From Gemmatimonadota bacterium (lineage in GTDB: Bacteria; Gemmatimonadota; Gemmatimonadetes; Longimicrobiales; Gaopeijiaceae), in assembly GCA_028874905.1 (NCBI GenBank), contig JAPPGZ010000024.1:32147-96146 (forward strand): a stretch of DNA of 64,000 nucleotides, read 5' to 3'. The notes beneath the pieces are model-generated. The model was not told where the DNA came from and did no database searches. It saw nothing but the letters and a program-made list of their open reading frames with translations. Shown here piece by piece: positions 8,445-17,536 of the stretch. The translations under genes and the position numbers were made by a program. How positions within the stretch are numbered: position 1 is the stretch's first letter; every line of letters starts with the position of its first letter.

Positions 8445-8810
8445 ATGAGCCGCAACCTCGAATGGCGCTATCACCGCCCTGGCTGAACCAGTTGCAAGCG
8501 TACGCAGGAGTTTCTTGCGCAGAATGAAATCGACGCGGCTGAAACGAGAAGCGCGAGCCGGGATCCGGTGGTGGCGAACGAGGTCCTGTCGCTGCTCGAG
8601 GGCATGACCGAGCTCTGCGTGGCGAAGGGCCGTAAGGTGGTGCGCGTGGACCTTTCGGCGGACGACCGTCCCGCGGACAGCGACCTCGTCGGCATGATGA
8701 CGAGCCGTTGGGGCAAGCTCAGGGCTCCGGCAATGAGGGTCGGCACCACGTTCGTGGTCGGCTTCAACCAGGACATGCTCGCCGAGGTCTTCGGCACGGC
8801 CAACGACTGA
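8445..8810 (+). CDS. ArsC-family (thioredoxin-fold) selenoprotein, Sec at codon 14 (TGA)
   Basis: Reading through TGA 8484-8486 gives a 121-residue protein. ATG 8445 follows GGAGG at nine bases. The N-terminus reads WRYHRPG-U-TSCKRTQEF, so the TGA takes the place of the first cysteine of a CxxC redox motif with C17 resolving. The rest is a complete ArsC/Spx-like fold: VAKGRKVVRVDL and the cis-proline segment LRAPAMRVG followed by TFVVGFNQ. An imperfect hairpin follows at 8493-8519. Homologues with Cys or Sec at this place are known for the family; the role is thiol/selenol redox, possibly arsenate-type reduction. Without recoding only a 13-residue peptide or an internally started fragment lacking the active site results. 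Confidence 0.85.
8493..8519 (+). promoter_or_regulatory. Candidate SECIS hairpin of the ArsC-family selenoprotein
   Basis: Six base pairs (TGCAAG 8493-8498 with CTTGCG 8514-8519, one G-U) close a larger loop. An inner AC/GT pair can form an apical loop GCAGGA starting at 8504, 17 nt after the UGA. This fits the bacterial SECIS rule of an apical loop with an early G 16-37 nt downstream of UGA. It is weaker than the two other candidates in the window. Confidence 0.6.
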
Positions 8811-8974
8811 ATCGCCGGTCGCGCACCGGTCGCCGGCTGCGCACCACTGGCGGCCCGGTCCAATCCTGCCCAACCTTGTCGCTGGCAGGCGTCGTGGGGG
8901 ACGGGGACGGCGGGTTCCGTCCGGGCGTTCCCCCGACGACGATTCCGCTGTTCCTCAGCCCGGAGATCCGGACC

Positions 8975-11890
8975 ATGTCCTTTGCTCGCCCCCGCACGAC
9001 GGCCTTGACTCTCTCGCTCGCCTTGCTTGCGGCCGCCGCCCCTGCGCTCGCGCAACAGCGCGCCCTCGACCACGAGGATGCCCTTCACTGGAACACCATC
9101 GGCAGCCCCTCTCTATCACCGGACGGTAACTGGCTGGTGTTCGTGCTGACCGCCATGGAGGGCGACCCCGTCCTGACCATCCGCGCCGCTCGTGAAGGGG
9201 CCGAGCCGCTGACCCTGAGGGGCACGAGCCCGCGGTTCACCTCCGATTCCCGGTTCGTGGTCTACGAGGTACCGCCGGTGGAGGCTGTGGTGGATTCACT
9301 GAGGCGGGAGGGCAAGAGGGGCGACGCGCTGCCGAAGGACTCTCTGGGTGTCGCGACCTTTGGTGGCGGAGACGGTGGGATTCAGGCGCGCACGGTGGGT
9401 GCGGTCGAGAGCCACAGGGTGGCGGGCAGCGGAAGCTGGGTGGCCTATGTACCGGTCGAGGAGGAGGAAGCCGAAGCAGAGGAAGAAGAAGGTGCCGCCG
9501 AAGAGGAAGCCCAGGCCGAAGAACCGGCTCCGGAGCCGGAACCGGAGCAGGAGACCGGAGAAGAGGACGAAGAAGAAAGGGAGAAGGACGAGGGCTCGCC
9601 ATTGGTCCTGCTGAACCTTGCGACCGGCGACGAGGTACGGTACGAAAAGGTCACCGATTTCTTCTTCGCCGAAGACGCCGAGGTCCTCGCCTTCGCGACC
9701 TCGACGAGCGATGGATCCGGCGACGGCGTCTACATCGTCGACCTGGCGACCCTGGCGCGTCACGCGGTTATGGAGGGAGAGGGTAACTACAAGCAGTTGG
9801 CTGTCGCCGAGGACGGGACCCGGGCCGCGTTCCTGTCCGACCGGGACGACTACGAGGCCGATCAGCCCGAGTTCACGCTATACCACGGTGCGGGCCCGTC
9901 CTGGTTGGGCGCCGCCATGGCCAATTCAGCCACCAGCGGTGTGCCGTCCGGCTGGTGGGTCAGTGAAAACGGCAACGTGAGCTTCTCGGACGGCGGCGGA
10001 CGAATCCGCTTCGGCACGGCGCCGCGCCCCGAACCGGAGGAAGAGGACGACACGCTGGACCGCGACAAGGTCACACTGGATATCTGGAACTGGAAGGATC
10101 CCTATCTGCAGCCCATGCAACTCGTGCAAGCGAACCAGGAGCGCAACCGCACGTACAGCGCGATCGTGCACCTGCACGGCGACGCTTCCGGCGGCCGAGT
10201 CGTGCAGCTGGGCAGTCCGGATGTCCCCATGGTGCGCTTCGCTGCGGAAGGCGATGCCTCGTACGCGCTCGGCGCGACCGACGTCCCCTACCGGCAGCTC
10301 ATCTCCTGGGACGGCCGCTACAACGACGTCTACGCGATCGATGTCGCCACGGGCGAGCGGCGCATGGTCGCGGAGATGGTGAAGGGCTTCTTCGGCGCGT
10401 CGATATCGCCGGGCGGCAACTACGCGTCCTGGTGGGACGGGGAAGCGCGGCATTGGATGGTCGCACCCGTGGATGGCGGCGAGGCGATGGCGGCCAGCGC
10501 CGACGTCCCGCACGCGGTCTGGAACGAGCTGGACGACCATCCCGACCTCCCACCCCCGTACGGATCTGCCGGATGGACCGAGGACGACGAGGCCTTCCTC
10601 TTCTACGACCGTTACGATGCCTGGCGCTTCGAGCCCGCCACGGGCGAGACCACCAACCTTACCGATGGCGCGGGCCGAGCGTCGGGTACCCGATTCCGGT
10701 ACGCCCGCACGGACTTCGAAGAACCCGCCATCGCGGAAGGCGAGGCGCTCTGGCAGGCCTTCCACTACCTCGGCAAGCAGTCGGGCTTCCACCGGGGCCG
10801 CACCGACCGGACCGCCACGCCGGACCCGGTCATCATGGCGGACAAGACCTTCCGCTTCCGCGGGAAGGCCGAGGACGCGGACCGCTGGCTGATCACCCGC
10901 GAGGACTTCCGTGAGTTCCCGGATCTGTGGGTTGCCGGAGGCGAGGGCGCCGACATCGACTTCCCCGACCTGGTCAGGATGTCGGACGCCAATCCGCAAC
11001 AGGCCGACTACCGCTGGGGATCGGCCGAGATCGTCGAATGGAACTCCAACGACGGGACCCCGCTCCAGGGCATTCTCTTCACCCCCGACGGCTTCGATCC
11101 GTCCACCCGGTACCCGATGATGGTGTACTTCTACGAGCGCATGTCCGACGGGATCCACCAGTACCGCTCGCCCCGGCCCGGGGGCTCGTCCGTCTCGGTG
11201 CCGTTCTACGTCAGCCGCGGCTACGTCGTCTTCATCCCCGACATCCCGTACGAGATCGGCTACCCGGGCGAGAGCGCCCTCGACGCGGTGGTGCCCGGCG
11301 TGCTGAGTCTGGTTGCCCGCGGCTTCGTCAAGGAGGACAGGATCGGGGTGCAGGGTCACTCATGGGGCGGCTACCAGATCGCGTACATGATCACCAAGAC
11401 GAACCTGTTCGCCGCGGCCGAGGCGGGCGCCCCGGTCAGCAACATGACCAGCGCCTACGGCGGCATCCGCTGGCAGTCCGGCATGAGCCGCATGTTCCAG
11501 TACGAGCGCACGCAGAGCCGCATCGGCGGCACGCTGTGGGAATCGACGAACGAATACCTTCACAACTCGCCGGTCTTCTACACCGACAAGATCCACACGC
11601 CGCTCCTGATGATGCACAACGACGAAGACGGCGCCGTACCCTGGTACCAGGGGATCGAGATGTTCGTCGCCATGCGCCGCCTGCAGAAGCCGGTGTGGAT
11701 GCTCAACTACAACGGGCAGGGGCATGGGCTGAGCCGCGAGGCCGACCGCAAGGACTGGGCCATCCGCATGCAGCAGTTCTTCGACCACTACCTGCTGGAC
11801 GCGCCCGCGCCGGTTTGGATGGAGGAAGGCGTGCCCGCGATCCTGAAGGGCAAGACTCTGGGGCTGGAAGTGAAGCGGAAGGTGTCGTAG
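8975..11890 (+). CDS. S9 family (prolyl oligopeptidase-like) secreted peptidase
   Basis: A 971-residue serine peptidase with a Sec signal peptide ending near ALAQ. ATG 8975 has GGAG nine bases upstream. An N-terminal propeller (about 30-690) is followed by an alpha/beta-hydrolase domain with the nucleophile in GHSWGGY (S796), the acid in HNDEDGAVP (about 883-885) and the histidine in GQGHGLS (H917). Such enzymes cut short peptides, often after proline or acyl-amino ends, in the periplasm or outside. Residues 162-207 are an unusual insertion made almost only of Glu, Ala, Pro and Asp. It is followed after 10 bp by a phosphoesterase gene. Confidence 0.92.
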   Translation: MSFARPRTTALTLSLALLAAAAPALAQQRALDHEDALHWNTIGSPSLSPDGNWLVFVLTAMEGDPVLTIRAAREGAEPLTLRGTSPRFTSDSRFVVYEVPPVEAVVDSLRREGKRGDALPKDSLGVATFGGGDGGIQARTVGAVESHRVAGSGSWVAYVPVEEEEAEAEEEEGAAEEEAQAEEPAPEPEPEQETGEEDEEEREKDEGSPLVLLNLATGDEVRYEKVTDFFFAEDAEVLAFATSTSDGSGDGVYIVDLATLARHAVMEGEGNYKQLAVAEDGTRAAFLSDRDDYEADQPEFTLYHGAGPSWLGAAMANSATSGVPSGWWVSENGNVSFSDGGGRIRFGTAPRPEPEEEDDTLDRDKVTLDIWNWKDPYLQPMQLVQANQERNRTYSAIVHLHGDASGGRVVQLGSPDVPMVRFAAEGDASYALGATDVPYRQLISWDGRYNDVYAIDVATGERRMVAEMVKGFFGASISPGGNYASWWDGEARHWMVAPVDGGEAMAASADVPHAVWNELDDHPDLPPPYGSAGWTEDDEAFLFYDRYDAWRFEPATGETTNLTDGAGRASGTRFRYARTDFEEPAIAEGEALWQAFHYLGKQSGFHRGRTDRTATPDPVIMADKTFRFRGKAEDADRWLITREDFREFPDLWVAGGEGADIDFPDLVRMSDANPQQADYRWGSAEIVEWNSNDGTPLQGILFTPDGFDPSTRYPMMVYFYERMSDGIHQYRSPRPGGSSVSVPFYVSRGYVVFIPDIPYEIGYPGESALDAVVPGVLSLVARGFVKEDRIGVQGHSWGGYQIAYMITKTNLFAAAEAGAPVSNMTSAYGGIRWQSGMSRMFQYERTQSRIGGTLWESTNEYLHNSPVFYTDKIHTPLLMMHNDEDGAVPWYQGIEMFVAMRRLQKPVWMLNYNGQGHGLSREADRKDWAIRMQQFFDHYLLDAPAPVWMEEGVPAILKGKTLGLEVKRKVS

Positions 11891-11900
11891 GGGGCGTGCC

Positions 11901-12887
11901 ATGGCATCGGGTGTGGGGTGGGGCCGGCTTGCAGCGTCGGTGTTCGGAGTGGCCGCTGCCTGCACGCCGCCCGCCGCCGAACCGCCGCCCTCGAGCGCGT
12001 TCGCGTTCGGCGTCTATGGGGACGGCCCCTACTTCTTCTGGGAGAACGGACGGCATCGCCGGCTGCTCGCGGACGTGGCGGCCTCCGATGTCGACTGGCT
12101 GGTGCACATCGGCGACCTCCTCTGGACACCCTGCTCGGACGACGCTTTCCGCGAGCGCCGGGCGCTCCTGGATGCCCTGGAGCTCCCGGTGATCTACACG
12201 CCGGGAGACAACGAGTGGACCGACTGTCACGAGGAAGCGTCCGGCGGCCATGACACGCTGGAGCGCCTCGCCGCCCTCAGGCGCGTCTTCTTCGACGATC
12301 CGCACACGAGTCTGGGCGGCCATCCAATGCCACTCCTTTCGCAGGCGGCTACGCCGGACTACCCCGACTTCCCCGAGAACGCGCGCTGGAGTCGAGGCGG
12401 CTTCGTCTTCGCCACGGTGCACATCGTCGGGTCCGCGAACGGCACGCTGGTTTTCGAGGGCCGTACGGCCGCGCACGACGCCGAAGTGCTGCGCCGCATG
12501 GAGGCCGCGGTGGCGTGGCTGGACGCGACTTTCGCCGCGGCGCGTGCCGACAGTGCGACCGGGGTCGTGATCATCGCCCACGGGAATGTCGCCCTGGAGA
12601 CCGGAGGTGCGTGGGGTGAATGGGGATCCGAGCCCTACGAGCCATTCGTTACCGCATTGGAGAAGCAGGTCGCGGGTTTTCCGGGACCGATCCTTTTCAT
12701 CCACGGCGACTCGCACGAGCAGCGGGCCGACCAGCCGCTCCGCGACAGCGCGGGTGTGGTCCACGCCAACTTCACCCGGCTGGAGACCTTCGGCTCGCCG
12801 GACATCGGCTGGGTGCGCGTGGTCGTCGACACCGTCGGAGGGCGCTTCCTGGAGTTCGAGCCCCGACTCATGCGCGGCTGGTTCTAG
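11901..12887 (+). CDS. Calcineurin-like metallophosphoesterase lipoprotein
   Basis: A 328-residue protein with a lipoprotein signal (AAAC at about residue 21). Metallophosphoesterase motifs appear in order: GVYGDGP, HIGDLLW, TPGDNEWTD, a histidine in IIAHGN and HGDSHEQ near residue 270. These supply the two-metal site for hydrolysing phosphomono- or diesters. It starts ten bases after the S9 peptidase and is likely co-transcribed. The substrate is not readable; extracytoplasmic nucleotide or phosphoester scavenging is plausible. Confidence 0.88.
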   Translation: MASGVGWGRLAASVFGVAAACTPPAAEPPPSSAFAFGVYGDGPYFFWENGRHRRLLADVAASDVDWLVHIGDLLWTPCSDDAFRERRALLDALELPVIYTPGDNEWTDCHEEASGGHDTLERLAALRRVFFDDPHTSLGGHPMPLLSQAATPDYPDFPENARWSRGGFVFATVHIVGSANGTLVFEGRTAAHDAEVLRRMEAAVAWLDATFAAARADSATGVVIIAHGNVALETGGAWGEWGSEPYEPFVTALEKQVAGFPGPILFIHGDSHEQRADQPLRDSAGVVHANFTRLETFGSPDIGWVRVVVDTVGGRFLEFEPRLMRGWF

Positions 12888-12937
12888 CCTCACGTCGCGT
12901 ACTGGTCCCCCCCTCGCCCCCCGCTTACCTTCCAGCC

Positions 12938-13189
12938 ATGCCCATCTACGAGTACACCTGCGGGGACTGCGGCCTCGACTTCGAACGCCTCGTGCTCGGC
13001 GGCCGCACCCCGTCCTGCCCGGAGTGCGCGAGCCAAAACCTTGCGCGGCGCCTGTCCTTGCCGCGCGTCAAGTCCTCCACCACGCGCGAGATGGCGATGC
13101 GCGCCGCCCGAAAGCGCGACGCGGGTCAGGCCCGGGACCGGATGCACGAGCGCATCCGGTATGAAGAGAGCCACGACCGGCACGGTTGA
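12938..13189 (+). CDS. FmdB-type zinc ribbon protein
   Basis: A small 83-residue protein that starts MPIYEYTC, the standard FmdB opening. It has two CxxC knuckles (CGDC and CPEC) about 20 residues apart, forming a zinc ribbon, and a basic C-terminal half. FmdB-like ribbons are regulatory or nucleic-acid-associated proteins of poorly known function. It lies three bases before the next gene and probably shares its transcript. Confidence 0.88.
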   Translation: MPIYEYTCGDCGLDFERLVLGGRTPSCPECASQNLARRLSLPRVKSSTTREMAMRAARKRDAGQARDRMHERIRYEESHDRHG

Positions 13190-13192
13190 GCC

Positions 13193-13720
13193 TTGAACCC
13201 GGTTCGAGCACTTGTGCTGCTCGCCCTGGCCGTCGCTTCGGCGGGTTGCGCGGGCGACCGGGCCTCCGGTGTCCTGGACACCATAGCCGGTGAAGCCCGC
13301 GCCGCCATCGACGCGTACGTTGACGCCGTGAACGCGCTCGACCTCGATTCGGCCAGCACGTTCTACTCGGACGCGCCGGGATTCCAGTGGGTCGAGGACG
13401 GTGCCGTGCGCTACGGCTCGGCTCGCGAAGCACGCGAGTCACTGGCCGCTCTGGGCGCGATGGCGTCGTCCACCAGCCTCACCCTGAGCGACCTGTCGGT
13501 CACGGCGCTCGGACTGGGCAGCGCCGTCGCGAACTGTCACTTCGACCAGCAGATCGGCATCGAGGGCAGGGGCGGGTTTTCATACTCGGGGGCGATGACC
13601 ATCGTCCTGCGCAACGAAGACGGCCGCTGGCTCTTCGCCTCCGGTCACACATCCACGGCTTCGCCCGTGCCTGGCCGCCCTGAGGGAGCGGCGCCCACAG
13701 AGCCCCGGGAACGCCCGTGA
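13193..13720 (+). CDS. SnoaL/NTF2-like lipoprotein
   Basis: A 175-residue protein starting at TTG 13193 with a lipoprotein signal (SAGC). The single domain after it (about 35-155) has the NTF2-like pattern: helix IDAYVDAVNALDLDSASTFYSD, then curved sheet strands ending in GRWLFASGHTS. SnoaL-like proteins are small-molecule binders or isomerases; the ligand here is unknown. The tail is rich in Pro and Glu. Its stop overlaps the GTG start of the following permease (GTGA), implying translational coupling. Confidence 0.75.
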   Translation: MNPVRALVLLALAVASAGCAGDRASGVLDTIAGEARAAIDAYVDAVNALDLDSASTFYSDAPGFQWVEDGAVRYGSAREARESLAALGAMASSTSLTLSDLSVTALGLGSAVANCHFDQQIGIEGRGGFSYSGAMTIVLRNEDGRWLFASGHTSTASPVPGRPEGAAPTEPRERP

Positions 13721-15234
13721 CGAACGGCAAGTCCGACGGAGGCGGGACCGGCGCACAACAGTCCCCGGGACTCAGCAGGCAGCTGGGACTGCTCGGACTG
13801 ACCGCGACCGGCATCTGTGCGATGCTGGGTGCCGCGATCAATATCATCCCGATCATGCTGCAACGGAACGTCCCCGGGATCGGGCCCCACGTCCTTTCCT
13901 CGTACCTCTTCGCCGCGATTCCCGCGCTGGTGGCCGCGCTCGCCTATGCAAGCCTGTCCTCGGCCATGCCGCGCGCGGGCGGCAGCTACATCTACGTGAG
14001 CCGCTCGCTCAGCCCCTACTGGGGGTTCGTGGCCAGCTTCTCGCAGTGGTTCGGGCTGTCGATCGCGATCGGCGTCGTGTCCTATGTGCTCATTCCCTTC
14101 GTGAGGGACATCTTCGATGCCGTGGGATGGGAGGCGATGGCGGCGGCGCTCGACACCGGACCGATCCGGGTCGGCCTCGCGCTCGCATTCCTGTGGACGT
14201 TCGTGATGGTGAACGTGCGTGGCCTCGGCGTGTACCAGGTCACGCTCGTTCCGATGATGTTCCTCATGTTCGCGCTGGGCAGCGTGGTCATCGTGGCCGG
14301 CTTCCTCTTCGATCATGGGGACTTCGGCGCGGCCCTGATGGCCACCGAGGGGCGGGCCGTCCCGCCCGAGCCCGCCGCTCCCTTCCGCATCGGTCCCTTC
14401 CTCGCGGCCGCCGCGCTTCTCTTCTCGAGCTTCATCGGCTTCGACTCCATCGCCCAGGCGGGTGGCGAGGCCCGCAACCCGGCCCGCAACCTCCCTCTCG
14501 CAACCTGCCTCGCCGTCGTCACGGTCGGTGCTTTCTATCTCCTCTTCACGGCCGCGATCTATCACGCGATCCCCTGGAGTTTCGTGGCCCAGGAGGCGCA
14601 GCTCCGCGACCTCACCGCGCCCGGCCTCCTCGGCTACCTGCTTCCCACGGGCTGGACGGTGGCGATTGTCGCGGGGGCGGCCGTGGCGCTCATCAACGAC
14701 CTGCCCGCCATGCTGCTCGCCGTCTCGCGCCTCATGTTCGCGTGGGCCAGGGACGGGATCTTCCCGCGCATGACCGCGAGCGTGAACGCTCGCTGGCGGA
14801 CCCCCCACGCGGCACTGCTGGCGAGCGGCCTGATGGCGACGGTGGGCATCCTGGGAAGCCATCTGGCCGGTGATTTCTTCCTGGGGATCGATATCCTCGT
14901 CACCGCGATGCTGGTCAACTTTCTGCTCATGTGCCTGTCGCTGCTGAACCTGGCCCGCCGCAACCCCGAGCACGCGGCGCGCATGCAGGTGCTCAGGGGC
15001 CGCGCGGGCCAGCTTGTGTCCGGTACGGCCGGCGTCGTGCTGCTCACCGTCTTCCTGGCCGTGCACATCAACAAGGATCTGAGTGCCGACGTGGGCGCCT
15101 GGTACTTCCACTCCACGTGGGTGTGGATCGGCGTCATGGCCGTCGCCTCGGCGATCTTCTTCGTGCGCGTGGCGCGGATGCGGAGGGAGGGCGCGGACAC
15201 GGGCGCCCTCTTCCGGGAGCTGCCGCGGGGTTGA
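13717..15234 (+). CDS. APC superfamily amino acid permease
   Basis: A 505-residue integral membrane protein with about 12-14 hydrophobic segments. The first helix has GLTATGICAMLGAAIN, the variant of the APC substrate-binding GxG segment, followed by SSAMPRAGGSYIYVSRSLSP, which is typical of amino acid/polyamine/organocation transporters. It starts at GTG 13717 and overlaps the SnoaL-like gene. Substrate specificity cannot be read. It lies just upstream of the aldo/keto reductase-RidA fusion in the same direction. Confidence 0.88.
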   Translation: MTNGKSDGGGTGAQQSPGLSRQLGLLGLTATGICAMLGAAINIIPIMLQRNVPGIGPHVLSSYLFAAIPALVAALAYASLSSAMPRAGGSYIYVSRSLSPYWGFVASFSQWFGLSIAIGVVSYVLIPFVRDIFDAVGWEAMAAALDTGPIRVGLALAFLWTFVMVNVRGLGVYQVTLVPMMFLMFALGSVVIVAGFLFDHGDFGAALMATEGRAVPPEPAAPFRIGPFLAAAALLFSSFIGFDSIAQAGGEARNPARNLPLATCLAVVTVGAFYLLFTAAIYHAIPWSFVAQEAQLRDLTAPGLLGYLLPTGWTVAIVAGAAVALINDLPAMLLAVSRLMFAWARDGIFPRMTASVNARWRTPHAALLASGLMATVGILGSHLAGDFFLGIDILVTAMLVNFLLMCLSLLNLARRNPEHAARMQVLRGRAGQLVSGTAGVVLLTVFLAVHINKDLSADVGAWYFHSTWVWIGVMAVASAIFFVRVARMRREGADTGALFRELPRG

Positions 15235-15291
15235 TGACGGGCGGGGCTGGGAGGTGTCGGGGGAGATGCCGGTGCCCGTGGGACCATTGAC

Positions 15292-16800
15292 ATGCCCACT
15301 TTGCCCATGGAGGTAGAGCGCGCATCGCTGGGTCCGGGACTCGAGGTGTCCCGCGTCCTGACCGGACTCTGGCAGGTTGCCGACCAGGAGCGGGGTGGCC
15401 GGACGCTCGACCCGGAAGCCGCCTCGCGGGCCCTGGAGCCATACGCCGACGCGGGTCTCGCCAGCTTCGACATGGCGGACCACTACGGCTCGGCCGAGAT
15501 CATCGCCGGGAGGCTGGCGAAGCGTCGCCGCGATGTCCAGCTCCTCACGAAGTGGGTGCCCGAGCCGGGGCCCGCGAGCCCGGAGACCGCGGCGGCTGCT
15601 GTTGACCGGGCGCTCACGCGACTCGGCACGGACCGTATCGACCTCCTGCAGTTCCACCCGTGGAGCTACGCGGACCCGAGCTGGCTGGACAACCTCTTCC
15701 TGCTCGCCGAGCACCAGGCCGCCGGTCGGATCCTGCATCTCGGACTCACCAACTGCGATGCCGTCCACCTCGACATGGCGATCCGGAGCGGCGTGCCCAT
15801 CGTGTCCAACCAGGTGTGCTTCTCGCTCGTCGACCGCCGGGCAGCCGGCACGATGTCGCAGGTTTGCCGGGAGCACGGCGTGAAGCTGCTCGCGTACGGG
15901 ACGCTGGCGGGCGGCCTGCTCAGCGACCGCTGGCTGGGGTGCGCGGAGCCGGCGATCGACGAATCGCTGACCTGGTCGCAGATGAAGTACCGTCGCTTCG
16001 TCGACCAGGCGGGCGGGTGGGAGCGGTTTCAGGCGCTCCTCGGTACCGCACGCCGGATCGCGGATCGGCTCGATGTGGCGGACCCGGAGGGGGACCCTAA
16101 CGTTACGTCAGGGTTGGCGGAAAAGAACGTCTCCATAGCCAATGTGGCCTGCCGCTACGTGCTCGATCAGCGCGAGGTCGCCGGCATCATCGTGGGTGCG
16201 AGACCCGGGGAAAGAACCCACATCGAGGAGAACCTCCGGCTCTTCCGATTCGCGCTTGACGCGCAGGCGCGCCGGGAACTGGAGGCGGCGTGCGAGGCGC
16301 TCCATCCGATCCCCGGCGACTGCGGCGACGAGTACCGGCGTCCTCCCTTCCTGACTGCTTCGGGGGATCTCAGCCACCACGTCACGCACTTTCCCGCGCC
16401 TTGGCCGGTCACAGCCGGCGGCGGTGCCGCGCGGGTCTCCACGGGGACACCCTGGGAAGCGCTGGCGGGCTACAGTCGCGCCGTGCGAAAGGGCGACCGG
16501 ATTCATGTATCGGGCACGACCTCGAGCCATGCCGGCCGGGTGATCGGCGGTCGCGATCCCGCAGCCCAGACCCATTTCGTCATCGACAAGATCGACGGGG
16601 CGCTGCAATCGCTGGGCGGGTCGCTGGAGGATGTCGTGCGCACCCGGATCTTCATTCGGGACGGCGTGGAATGGGAGCCGGTGGCACGGGCCCACGGGCT
16701 TCGTTTCGCGCACATTCGTCCAGCAAATACGCTCGTGCGGGCGAACACGGTGGACGACGACCTTCTCGTCGAGATCGAAGCGGACGCGGAGCTGTCGTGA
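15292..16800 (+). CDS. Aldo/keto reductase fused to a RidA domain
   Basis: A 502-residue two-domain protein. Residues 10-345 form an aldo/keto reductase barrel with the catalytic tetrad visible as D60, Y65 (DHYG), K87 (LLTKW) and H122 (QFHPW), so NADPH-dependent carbonyl reduction is expected. Residues 383-502 form a RidA domain with RIHVSGTTSSH and VVRTRIFIRD, but the PAR arginine that binds the substrate carboxylate is replaced: RPANTLV has N479. The second domain may therefore bind rather than deaminate imines. The stop overlaps the GTG of the HAD gene. Confidence 0.88.
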   Translation: MPTLPMEVERASLGPGLEVSRVLTGLWQVADQERGGRTLDPEAASRALEPYADAGLASFDMADHYGSAEIIAGRLAKRRRDVQLLTKWVPEPGPASPETAAAAVDRALTRLGTDRIDLLQFHPWSYADPSWLDNLFLLAEHQAAGRILHLGLTNCDAVHLDMAIRSGVPIVSNQVCFSLVDRRAAGTMSQVCREHGVKLLAYGTLAGGLLSDRWLGCAEPAIDESLTWSQMKYRRFVDQAGGWERFQALLGTARRIADRLDVADPEGDPNVTSGLAEKNVSIANVACRYVLDQREVAGIIVGARPGERTHIEENLRLFRFALDAQARRELEAACEALHPIPGDCGDEYRRPPFLTASGDLSHHVTHFPAPWPVTAGGGAARVSTGTPWEALAGYSRAVRKGDRIHVSGTTSSHAGRVIGGRDPAAQTHFVIDKIDGALQSLGGSLEDVVRTRIFIRDGVEWEPVARAHGLRFAHIRPANTLVRANTVDDDLLVEIEADAELS

Positions 16801-17459
16801 AGGCGTCCGGGTGCTCGGGGAGGCAGCCCGCCGCGCGGTGCTCGCACCCCGGGGTGATCCTCTTCGACCTGCTATCGGCGCTGCTCGACTCGTGGTCGCT
16901 CTGGGACGACATCGCGGGGGGGCGGGGTCCGGGGCGCCGCTGGCGCATGGAATACCTGGAGCTCACCTATGCGGCGGGCGCGTACGTCCCCTATCTGGAC
17001 CTCGTCGCCGACTCGGCGGAGGCCGTGGGCCTGCCCCGCGACTGCGCGCACGAGCTCGAAGCCCGGTGGGACGAACTCGCTCCGTGGCCGGGCGCCGGCG
17101 AGGTGTTGCGCCGGCTGGCGGAGGACAGACCGCTGGGCGTCGTAACCAACTGTTCCGAAACGATGGGCCGGCGGGCGGCCGATCTCGTGGGCGCGCCATT
17201 CGAGGCGGTCGTGACCGCGGAGTCCGCGGGCTTCTACAAGCCCGACGCGCGCATCTACGCGGCCGGTGCGAAGGCGATGGGTGCCGCGCCGGCCGAGGTG
17301 CTTTTCGTGGCCGGATCTCCGTTCGACGTCATTGGAGCCAGCGCGGCCGGCTTCGCGGTGGTGTGGCACAATCCGGCCGGCCTGCTGTCGCCTGCCGCGG
17401 AAGCGGCCGCCGCCTCCGTCCTCGACGACCTGCGCGAACTGCCTTCCTTGCTGGCATGA
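16797..17459 (+). CDS. HAD-superfamily hydrolase (haloacid dehalogenase-like)
   Basis: A 220-residue protein beginning at GTG 16797 inside the previous gene's stop (GTGA). Motif I reads VILFDLLSALLDS, keeping the nucleophile Asp but lacking the usual second acidic or Tyr residue and the GT; motif II is VVTNCSE; the motif III lysine is in FYKPDARIY; motif IV is VAGSPFDVIGAS. This pattern is closest to L-2-haloacid dehalogenase-like members. The cap domain (about 40-115) is helical. The altered motif I makes catalytic class uncertain. Confidence 0.8.
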   Translation: MKASGCSGRQPAARCSHPGVILFDLLSALLDSWSLWDDIAGGRGPGRRWRMEYLELTYAAGAYVPYLDLVADSAEAVGLPRDCAHELEARWDELAPWPGAGEVLRRLAEDRPLGVVTNCSETMGRRAADLVGAPFEAVVTAESAGFYKPDARIYAAGAKAMGAAPAEVLFVAGSPFDVIGASAAGFAVVWHNPAGLLSPAAEAAAASVLDDLRELPSLLA

Positions 17460-17536
17460 TTCCCCGCGAGGCTTACCTTGACTCCCTGCCCTGGGCTTCT
17501 TCCTGCCCAGGACTTCCCTGAAGAAGGTTGATCCCG

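Noticed and set aside
13645..15876. A 743-codon open frame on the minus strand opposite the APC permease
   Set aside because: It is antisense to well-conserved genes and its product is low-complexity Arg/His/Gly/Glu, typical of a GC-rich shadow frame.
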